Source: Chelydra serpentina
Taxonomy: Eukaryota; Chordata; Testudines; Chelydridae
Assembly: GCA_037349315.1 (NCBI GenBank)
Contig: JBAIAC010000274.1
Coordinates: 434,001 to 498,000 of the forward strand
Length of the DNA: 64,000 nucleotides
Direction of reading: 5' to 3'
Shown: positions 56,080-64,000 of the stretch, piece by piece
How the letters are laid out: each line of letters starts with the position of its first letter
Numbering within the stretch: the stretch's first letter is position 1
Notes under the pieces: generated by a model
What the model saw: only the letters and a program-made list of their open reading frames with translations
What the model was told of the DNA's origin: nothing
Database searches by the model: none
Position numbers and translations under genes: made by a program

Positions 56080-56580
56080 TGACCTTGATACGTTTCTGGA
56101 TGGGGATGGGGATGGGACAGCCTACAATGGCGTGTGGCCGATCGGGGATTGCCAGCAGCAAATATCTCCAGGGGCTGGACATGGGACAATAGGTGGGGAG
56201 GGCTCCGAGTTACTGCAGAGAATTCTTTCCCTGGTCTCTGCCCAGTGCCTCTTGTCCGCATGCTCAGGGTCTAACTGGTCACCACATTGGGGATTGGGAA
56301 GGAGTTTCCCCCAAGGTTAGATTGGCAGAGACCCTGAGGTGTTTTCACCTTCCTGCGCAGCATGGGGCATGGGCCACTTGCAGGTTTAAACTGGTGTAAA
56401 TGGTGGATTCTCTGTATCTTGACATCTTTAACCCATGATTTGAGACCGTCAGTAACTCAAGCAGAGATTAGGGATCCATGACAGGAGTGGGTGGGATCTT
56501 TTGGCCTGCAAGGTGCAGGAGGTCGGACCAGATGATCACGCTGGTCCCTTGTGACCTTAAAAGCTCCGAGTCTAACAGGG
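56080..56580 (+). mobile_element. CR1 LINE 3' UTR fragment
   Basis: Long CR1 tail with 'accttgatacgtttctggat', 'ggattgggaaggagtttccc' and 'gaccagatgatcacgctggt'. An older subfamily than the others here; no RT remains. Confidence 0.7.
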
Positions 56581-56639
56581 AGAGGGAAGTAAAGGAAAAA
56601 TTAAAAAAATATAAGCCAAACATTGTAATACGAGGGTGA

Positions 56640-57130
56640 CTCCAACAGCTCACTGGATAGCCCCGCCCCTTTCTTCCTCCACTGGGTGTTTAGTGACCTG
56701 CTGGGATTTGGGTCATTAATTCTCTCATTCTATTCAGCCTCCTTGCCCGCCCCATTGTGTGCAGCGCCCGGGGGCTGGGCCTGTGTGAGGTGAGGCAGGG
56801 GAACCTCCCCACTCTCCTACTGTCCTGCTTGGCAAAAAACATTTCCCTGGAAACCCCTCCCCCCCCCCCCCCATCTTATGGGGAAATTGGATTCGCTTGA
56901 GATCGTTTCACTTAAAGTCGCAATTTTCAGGATCAGAAACACAACGTTAAGGGAGGAGTCACCATACAGGGGTGACTCCAACAGCTCACTGGATAGCCCC
57001 ACCCCTTTCTTCCTCCACAGGCTGTGTAATGACCTGCTGGGAGTTGGGACATTAATTCTCTCATTCCATTGATAAACTGATACAACATCCCTGAAATTAA
57101 ACCAATTCCCAGCCAGGAGAACCTCACACC
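56640..57130. repeat. Local duplication, no gene
   Basis: 'ggtgactccaacagctcact' + 'ggatagccccgcccctttct' occurs at 56635 and again at 56969 with matching downstream sequence, a local direct repeat of about 120 bp. No gene seen. Confidence 0.6.
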
Positions 57131-57132
57131 CC

Positions 57133-57203
57133 TGCATTGGCTGGGAATCGAACCCAGGTCAACTGCTCAAGGTCAGCTCTGTTCACCACTACACCACCAA
57201 TGC
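57133..57203 (-). tRNA. Gly(TCC)-type tRNA with altered anticodon loop
   Basis: Acceptor GCATTGG/CCAATGC and T arm CTGGG-TTCGATT-CCCAG are perfect, with discriminator A. The middle follows tRNA-Gly(TCC): 'tgtagtggtgaacagagctg' and 'gcagttgacc'. The anticodon loop, CTTCCAA in Gly(TCC), is changed and one base short (ACCTTGA between GCTG and GCAG), so no Gly anticodon remains. At 71 nt it may be a recent pseudogene. Confidence 0.65.
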
Positions 57204-57209
57204 ACCTGA

Positions 57210-58865
57210 TGACAATACTTCTCCTAAGTGCCCCAGAAGGAAGGAGACAGCGCCTTTTAAAGTGCATTTTGGGTTGGTTCCTGCTACGCAGAGAACAGTT
57301 GTTTCTGCTGGTTCCAATCTTTGGGCTCTGCCCGGACAAGGAACGATTCAGGCTGTCACTCAAGGGAAGCAGGGAGATGATTTTTTTGATGGCTGCCTCG
57401 TCTTAAGGGTGTTTGTCGGTCACCTTCTAATCTAGTGGGTGCTGGGTAGACGCAGGCAGCCCCCGCTCCTGGGTCTCTCCCGAGGAAATAAAGTTTGTAC
57501 ACAAAATCCCAAAGCTTTTCACCGAAAGGAGGGAAAGGAAATGGCCACAAGAGGGCGCCAGGACATAAGGAAGGTCACACAACCCCATTCTTAGGGGAGC
57601 CATTGTTTTGTGTCAAGGTTCAAAATTGTTGGTCAAGATCTAGTCAAGATCCAGACTCCAGAGAAAATAATACTAAAAAGTAACAATAATGATAATAAGT
57701 AAATACAAAGATTTTGGGGCCCATTCAAAAGCTATTTTGCCCCCTGTCTGCCTATTGATTACCCCACATTGACTGAGAGGGGATTGATCTCCACTCTTTT
57801 GTGTTTGAAGAGATGGTTAGTTTTACCCTTGGTAAACTCCCAGGCAGAACAAGCCACGTTACCGATGGTGACACTAGGATTGAAGGATTAAATCACATTA
57901 TACAAAATTGTAAATAAAGATGTAATCTGAAGTTGAGCTTTCTGTTGTCTCCTGGAAATGCCCCTGGGATCCCCGCACTCCCCAGCAGGAGTGAAAGGAG
58001 AAACCCCCAGCACTGCACTGAGCTCCAGGCTGGTTCATCGGGCGTGGGGGGAATTGACTTCTCAGCTGCTGAGCAGGGAGCCAGGGCACTTCTCTGGGAA
58101 TGAGGGTTCCCAGCCTGACCCAGCTGCTTCATTGCCCCCTGGGGCCCTGCCGGCTGAGACTGTCCCTGAGGCCAGGCAGCAGCTCAGTGAGCTTTCCTGG
58201 GGTCGCTGGCAGGGCAGGAATATCCCACGCTAAGGGCCTGAGTTCAGCCATGGGGAAAGGCAGCAGCTTTGCTCCCCCCTTCAGCTGCCCGGCTCTAAGC
58301 AATTTGTCCTGAACTGACACTCTCAGAAGTGTCCCAACAAAGGCAGCATCGTTACAGCTGCGCAAAGCTCTTGGCTGCCTCATGCCTCCTCAGGGAAGTG
58401 TGGCCATGCTGCCCAAGCCCGAGTCACGTCCGCAGCCTGGCCCGCCCCGGCTGACGGCGCGCAGAGCCACGCGAGTCAATGGCAGGTGGAGTTGGGAGCC
58501 TCAGCTCTTTCCCCCGACAGCCCCACGGAGCTGCCGAGCGTCCCGAGAGCCTCCCTAGTGCTCTCCCACAGCAGCCGCCTGCCGGTGTGGGTGGGAAAAG
58601 GGGACGAGGACGCGCTGCTGCCTCAGGCCGGGACGGGAGCCCTCACCACGCACAGGCCTGCAGGTTTTGCAGTGGGGAGGAGGCCAGGCCAGTGGGGCTG
58701 TCTCAGGAGTCCCAGGGGGCTTGGCCAGTGGGGAGGTTCTAGGGCACATGTTGGGGGCAGGGTGGGGCAGTAGGGATACAGGATGTGAGGCTGGTTAACA
58801 TGAAACCGCACAAAAAACCTCCCCCTTTGCTCCAGCTAAAGGCCCTGCTTTGGCCTGTCCCCGTT
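57210..58865. other. No gene seen; inverted copy of 41.2 kb
   Basis: 58145-58300 is the inverted partner of 41224-41345. Otherwise no exon, RNA gene or named repeat is supported. Confidence 0.4.
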
Positions 58866-58997
58866 CCTCCCACAGCCAGGAGTAGAACCCAGGAGAGAGA
58901 GAGAGAGAGAGAGATTAGCTATTGGTTCTAGATCAAATTATTAAACATGTTTTGTCCCCTGAAACAATCCTGTGTAGTTTTGTCTGTATAACATCTG

Positions 58998-59932
58998 CTG
59001 GTGCCCCTCACTCCCGACCCGCAGCCCCTTCTATCCCAGCCCTGAGCTCCCCAGTCACCGCTCTGCCGGTGCCCCTCACTCCCGACCCGCAGCCCCTTCT
59101 ATCCCGGCCCTGAGCTCCCCAGTCACCGCTCTGTCGGTGCCCCTCACTCCCGACCCGCAGCCCCTTCTATTCCAGCCCTGAGCTCCCCAGTCACCGCTCT
59201 GCCGGTGCCCCTCACTCCCGACCCGCAGCCCCTTCTATCCCAGCCCTGAGCTCCCCAGTCACCGCTCTGCCGGTGCCCCTCACTCCCGACCCGCAGCCCC
59301 TTCTATCCCAGCCCTGAGCCCCTCAGTCACTGCTCTGTTGGTGCCCCTCACTCCCGACCCGCAGCCCCTTCTATCCCAGCCCTGAGCTCCCCAGTCACCG
59401 CTCTGCCGGTGCCCCTCACTCCCGACCCGCAGCCCCTTCTATCCCGGCCCTGAGCTCCCCAGTCACCGCTCTGCCGGTGCCCCTCACTCCCGACCCACAG
59501 CCCCTTCTATCCCAGCCCTGAGCTCCCCAGTCACCGCTCTGCCGGTGCCCCTCACTCCCGACCCGCAGCCCCTTCTATCCCAGCCCTGAACTCCCCAGTC
59601 ACCGCTCTGTCGGTGCCCCTCACTCCCGACCCGCAGCCCCTTCTATTCCAGCCCTGAGCTCCCCAGTCACCGCTCTGCCGGTGCCCCTCACTCCCGACCC
59701 GCAGCCCCTTCTATCCCAGCCCTGAGCTCCCCAGTCACCGCTCTGCCGGTGCCCCTCACTCCCGACCCGCAGCCCCTTCTATCCCAGCCCTGAGCCCCTC
59801 AGTCACTGCTCTGTTGGTGCCCCTCAATCCAGACCCGCAGCCCCTTCTATCCCGGCCCTGAGCTCCCCAGTCACCGCTCTGCCGGTGCGCATCACTCCCG
59901 ACCCGCAGCCCCTTCTATCCCAGCCAGTGAAA
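58998..59932. repeat. 68-bp satellite, about 14 copies, 476-bp higher order
   Basis: Same monomer as 26697-27522. Variant markers recur at 476 bp, exactly seven monomers: 'ctgtcggtg' at 59131 and 59607, 'ctgttggtg' at 59335 and 59811. The 136-bp dimer pattern of B1 is absent. Confidence 0.95.
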
Positions 59933-60382
59933 CAGGAGGTTTATTAGACGACAGGAATAGGGTCTAAACCAGAGCTTGTAGGTACAGAGAACAGGACCCC
60001 TCGGTCAGGTCCATCTTGCGGGGTGGGGAGGCCAGAGCCCATCAGGACCTCCCTCCATGTGCCCAGCCAGCTCCGAACTCTCCAGCCCCTTCTCTGCCTT
60101 TGTCTCCTTCCTGGCCCAGGAGATCACCTGATCCCTTTGTTCCCCAACCCCTTCAGCCGGCACCTTTGCAGGGAAGGGGCCCAGGCCAGCAGTTGCCAGG
60201 CGACAGGGTGTCGGCCATGCTGTGTCATCACACTGGCCCTCTAGGGCTTTTCAACAATCATACCCCTTATCCCACCACCTAGAAACTAAAGAAATGCAGA
60301 GGGGAAACTGAGGCCATAAGGGAAACTGAGGCACCCACTCAGTATTCAGAGGAAACATTAGGAACAGTCCCACTTTGTTACA
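59933..60382 (-). mobile_element. LTR truncated by the satellite
   Basis: Same LTR as 27523-28203, ending 'cccactttgttaca', but its far end (about 210 bp) is missing. The array reads 'ctatcccagcc' directly into 'agtgaaacaggaggtttatt'. The AATAAA signal remains near 59940. Confidence 0.75.
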
Positions 60383-60571
60383 CCCTCTCTAAATGTTTGT
60401 TTAAATTACTTGGTGGTGGCAGCGTAACGTTCAAGGACAAAAACGTGCCTTGGGGACGTTTTTATCCTGAACTGGTAAAAATAAGCTTAGGGGAGGTCTT
60501 TCATGCATGTCCCCACCTCTGTACACTAGAGTTCAGAGTGAACCCTGACAACCTTCTTCCCAGGGCTCTAG
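60383..60571 (-). mobile_element. LTR-like fragment ending AACCCTGACA
   Basis: B2 copy of 28204-28375. Confidence 0.4.
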
Positions 60572-60657
60572 CTGAACCCGGAGCATTGGCCAGAGCGGCC
60601 AAGAAGAGGCTCCAGCCCTGAAGGGAGCAGGACTTTCAGCACAAAGGGAAAACTGCA

Positions 60658-60730
60658 CAAGCGCAAAGGGACTTAAACCCTCAATCTTCTGATCCGAAGT
60701 CAGACACCTGATCCATTAGGCCACACGGTC
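60658..60730 (-). pseudogene. tRNA-Arg (TCG) pseudogene
   Basis: Anticodon arm TCTGA-CTTCGGA-TCAGA is intact (TCG). The 3' acceptor side no longer pairs with GACCGTG, and the B box GGTTTAAGTCC is altered. Sister of the intact gene at 28477. Confidence 0.75.
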
Positions 60731-61097
60731 ACATGGGGAAAGTTTCTCCAAGGGCTTCTTTAGAAAAGAGGGACACTCTGTTTGTTGGGTCATCTACGGA
60801 GGGGGCAGAGACACTCTGGGCACAAGGAGTCGAGTTCCCAGCGAGAAGTGAGACTCAGTTCTATGGAGCCAGGGGCAGGATTTGGTGGAGAGGCTTAAGC
60901 ATGGGGGATTGGGGGGCAGAGGCCGGACCGGCTGTCTAGGTGTGGAGATTTAGTGGCACTGGGGCACAGGAGGGAGGAGCAGGAGGAATCCTGCTGATGG
61001 GCTGTGGCCATGGAGAAAAAGAGGAAGGGCTCCTGGGACTTTTTTTTGCCTCTCGTTTACCTGCCTGCTCTTCTGGTGGAAGCGGGTAGCTATGCTC

Positions 61098-61163
61098 ACT
61101 AGGCTAGTTTAGTCAGTAGAGCATCAAGCTCCTAGTCTGGGCTTCAAGCCCCATGTCTGGGCT
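61098..61163 (+). pseudogene. tRNA-Lys pseudogene
   Basis: Same shortened form as 28918-28983, with further loss: the A box is TAGTTTAGTCAGT and the anticodon loop CTCCTAG. Confidence 0.7.
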
Positions 61164-61169
61164 CTCAGC

Positions 61170-62620
61170 TTTTTAAGTTGCCTTTTGTGCCAGGAGCCAA
61201 ATGATCCCTGGTGGTGTCCAGAGCCACCCCCAGATTCCCAGAAGCCCTGGCCATTTCCTGGACAGGCCCCTTGCTCCTGCTGAGTCCTTAGGAGTCAGGA
61301 GAGAGGCTCACACCCACAGGAGCAGGCGCAGACAGCGCAGTCTGGGGCTGGCAGGAAGCGCTGTGGGGCCAGGTGCTGAGAGACCCGAGGGGAGAGAGGG
61401 AGAGAAGCGATGAGGACAGAGTGCCAGTGTGAAGGGGGTTATGGTCCTGCTAGTGTAGCAAACTTTCCTGGCTTATCCACGACCCCGGTGGAATGGGCTA
61501 GAGAAAGGCCCTGAGTCCCCACTCCCACTCCCTCACCCAGAGGCAGCCTGACCTCGAGGACTCTCTGTCTACTCTCGTGTGTGGCAGAGTCCTCGTGACC
61601 CCGACAAGGCTGGGCCCAGGACCCCTGGGGGGCTCAACCCCCAGTCTTGTTGTGGTCACTTAGAACAGGGGCTGGGGTGTCCCCACTCTGGGGTTGTCTC
61701 TCCGCTCTGGATGCTTCCCTGACCCATGGATCGTTGCATGTGCTTCAAGCAAATCCAATGGATTAAAGAGCAATTGATTTAAACCATAAGGAAAACGGGA
61801 ACGGTTCAAGGGAAACACGTCACCTCGTTCTGTGGCTCAGGGATATCGCAAACAGCGTCTCTGGGACAGACGGGACGTTCACAGTCTCCCCCTCACATGT
61901 CCCAGGCCCTGGCTGTGGTGCAGGGATGCCACCGGTCGGACACGTGCTCTGGCAGTGGCCCCATGCCCTCAGGCTCTAGATGGCAGGACCCACATTGAGG
62001 GCACGGAGGGAGCCTCACTCAGCCCTCGTCTACTCCAGCTCTTCCCCAACCCTACCCTCAGCCTGGGCCCCTGGCCCCTGGCCCAGCCTCGTTCCCCTTA
62101 CCCCTGTCTGCTCCCCTCTCCCTAGGAAGCCATGGCCCTGCTCCCAGCCCCGGTTCTCAACCGCGGCTTCCGAAGGGCCGCAGACACGGATAAGAGTGCA
62201 CAATGTGAAACGTTTGGGGACCACTGGATTAGGGTGACATCCTCAATCACTTCTATGCAGTCCAATAAAAGGTATTTCTCACCCACCTCGCCCCTCCATC
62301 AGGACGGACTCGGTATGTTCTGCCGCCCTTCACTCGGACAGGAAGGAGAATAACATTTCATTCCACTCAATCCTACAGTGATTTGTAACTCAACACCAGC
62401 CAAAACTTGTTCCTTTGGCAAAGCGGCCCCAGCATGCTGCACACCCAGGCCGAGTAGGGGTGTCTGTGCAAACACGGTCTGGTCCTGAAGTCTTTCCCCA
62501 GCTCATCACTCGATGTGAGGGGGAGCTCATCCAGACCCTGCTTACACTTAATATTTAAAAACTCCTGAGTGTCCCTATCTCTGCTGGACTTTGATTTCTA
62601 CTCCTGTCCTTTTTTTTAAC
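61170..62620. other. B2 flank, no gene
   Basis: Copy of 28990-30470 with the same hAT-like remnant near 62145-62230. A short deletion relative to B1 lies near 61990. Confidence 0.4.
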
Positions 62621-62626
62621 AACTCA

Positions 62627-62708
62627 GATGAGCTGGCCGAGTGGTTAAGGCGATGGACTGCTAATCCATTGTTCTTTGCATGTATGGGTTCGAATCCCAT
62701 CCTCGTCA
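62627..62708 (+). tRNA. tRNA-Ser (GCT)
   Basis: An 82-nt class II tRNA with A box TGGCCGAGTGG, anticodon arm ATGGA-CTGCTAA-TCCAT perfect (GCT at 62660-62662), and T arm ATGGG-TTCGAAT-CCCAT perfect. The acceptor GATGAGC/CCTCGTC has a C-C mismatch at its last pair, and the discriminator is A instead of the usual G. Only a T3 run follows. It is the B2 sister of the GTT-anticodon copy. Confidence 0.82.
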
Positions 62709-62754
62709 GATGCATTTAATCTTCTCCTTCCTTTAGAAGCAACCATCTCCCCTT

Positions 62755-63880
62755 ATGGTACATTGAGAGACCAAAGGGTAGCAATAAATGGTAAATTTTC
62801 ACAATGGAGAGGGGTAAACTAGTGGTGTTCCCCAAGGGTCAGTCTTAGGACCAATCCTATTCGACTTATTCATAAATGATTTGGAAGAAGGGGTAAACAG
62901 TGAAGTGGCAAAGTTTGCAGATGATACTAAGCTGCTCAAGATAGTTAAGACCAAAGCAGACTGTGAAGAACTACAAAAAGGTCTCACAAAACTAAATGAT
63001 TGGGCAATAAAATGGCAAATGATATTTAATGTGGATAAATGTAAAGTAATGCACATTGGAAAAAATAACCCCAACTATACATAGAATATGATGGGGGCTA
63101 ATTTAGCTACAACTAATCAGGAAAAAGATCTTGGAGTCATCGTGGATAGTTCTCTAAAGCTGTCCATGCAGTGTGCAGCAGCAGTCAAAAAAGGAAACGG
63201 GATGTTAGGAATCATTAAAAAAGAGATAGAGAATAAGACGGAGAATATCTTACTGTCCCTATACAAATCCATAGTGCGCCCACATCTTGAATACTGCTTA
63301 CAATTGTGGTCTCCTCATCTCAAAAAGGATATACTGGCATTAGAAAAGGTTCAGAGAAGGGCAACTAAAATAATTAGGGGTCTGGAACGGGTCCCCTTTG
63401 AGGAGAGATTAAAGAGGCTAGGACTTTTTAGCTTGGAAAAGAGGAGACTAAGGGGGTAGAAGTATATAAAATTATGAGTGGTGTGGAGGAAGTGAATAAG
63501 GAAAAGTTATTTACTTGTTCTCATAATAAAAGAACTAGGGGCCACACAATGAAATTAGTGGGCAGCAGGTTTAAAACAAATAAAAGGAAATTCTTCTTCA
63601 CACAGCGCACAGTCAACCTGTGGAACTCCTTGCCTGAGGAGGCTGTGAAGGCTAGGACTATAACAGGGTTTAAAAGAGAACTGGATAAATTCATGGAGGT
63701 TAAATCCATTAATGGCTATTAGCCAGAATGGGTAAGAAATGGTGTCCTTAGCCTCTGTTTGTCAAAGGGGAGGGGGGTGATGGATGGCAGGAGAGAGATC
63801 ATTTGATCATTACCTGTTGGGTCCACTCACTCCGGGTCACCTGGCATTGGCCACTGTCGGACAGGATACTGGGATGGATG
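62755..63880 (+). mobile_element. CR1 LINE, 5'-truncated, decayed
   Basis: B2 copy of 30600-31755. A base change near 62816 and TAG at 63083 break the frame; another break follows at 63457. FADDTKLL, HIGKNN, KDLGVIVDSS and [13 protein letters not shown] are readable. The tail stops at 'gatactgggatggatgg'. Confidence 0.9.
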
Positions 63881-63884
63881 GATA

Positions 63885-64000
63885 GTTGAACCCCAGGCTT
63901 TAGCATGAATTTTGGGCTTGTATTCTGGAAATGCAGGAGTGGCATTACCTGCCACGAGTCCCTCATTTCACGCTCCCCAGCACAGAAAAGCAGCGTGGGC
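63885..64000 (+). pseudogene. tRNA-Phe 3' fragment and its flank
   Basis: 'gttgaaccccaggctttagc' matches the T loop and 3' acceptor of the tRNA-Phe copies ('ttcaaccccaggctttggc'). The following 'cattacctgccacgagtccc' + 'tcatttcacgc' matches their downstream flank at 36119-36150. The 5' part of the tRNA is missing. The flank continues past the window end. Confidence 0.7.

Larger units (their letters stand above)
58865..63880. repeat. Segmental duplication unit B2
   Basis: Direct copy of B1 (26590-31770), starting at the same GA microsatellite (58897-58914). It ends inside the CR1 tail, where it is fused to tRNA-Phe unit sequence. Confidence 0.9.

Overview
This is vertebrate nuclear DNA, most likely from a cryptodiran (hidden-necked) turtle. 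The basis is a tRNA-derived SINE with a CR1-type 3' tail (12788-12964), many CR1 LINE pieces with the 3' tail repeat ATTCTATG, hAT-type MITEs, a MIR-like SINE and KRAB zinc-finger relics. I see no complete protein gene and nothing prokaryotic. The long ORFs are either CR1 reverse transcriptase or tandem repeats whose period is a multiple of three.

The core is a tRNA gene cluster built by repeated segmental duplication. I recognise 30 tRNA genes, pseudogenes or fragments: Thr(TGT) x4, Ser (TGA, AGA and relics) x4, Ser(GCT) and its GTT-anticodon relative, Phe(GAA) x2 plus a fragment, Val-type x3, Lys-type x5, Arg(TCG) x2, initiator Met x2, Ala x2, Gln x2, Asn(GTT), Gly(TCC)-type and Tyr-type. 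About half look intact.

Layout: 1-2180 is unit A1 (CR1 tail, tRNA-Thr, 1.2-kb TIR element, tRNA-Ser). 2190-15560 holds a decayed minus-strand KRAB zinc-finger locus (zinc-finger exon 2564-3014, KRAB-A exon 6905-7031, first coding exon 9587-9610), a CpG-rich promoter near 11.2-11.6 kb, a 42-bp GC-box minisatellite, a SINE, and a second zinc-finger relic at 14.7 kb. 15560-26590 is repeat-rich, with relic Ala, Ser, iMet and Gln tRNAs and an intact-looking tRNA-Asn. 26590-31770 is unit B1 (68-bp satellite, LTR, tRNA-Arg, tRNA-Lys relic, Ser-type tRNA with GTT anticodon, CR1). 32220-38480 is the left arm of a large imperfect inverted repeat (Ser, Thr, Phe, 57-bp satellite, Val, MIR, G-rich repeat). 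38480-49200 is the spacer (Lys relics, Val-type tRNA with CAT anticodon, tRNA-iMet, Gln, Lys, Thr, Ala, a CR1 element). 49200-55740 is the right arm in mirror order, carrying a later solo LTR and an expanded satellite. 55740-58870 contains a CR1 tail and a Gly-type tRNA. 58870-63880 is unit B2, a direct copy of B1 about 32 kb away. The window ends in a tRNA-Phe fragment, so another unit probably continues outside.

The tRNA genes are independent Pol III units with internal A and B boxes. Because they sit in duplicated blocks, sister copies can be compared, and several show anticodon changes inside otherwise recognisable tRNA bodies. The clearest is a structurally intact Val-type tRNA carrying the Met anticodon CAT (39040-39112).
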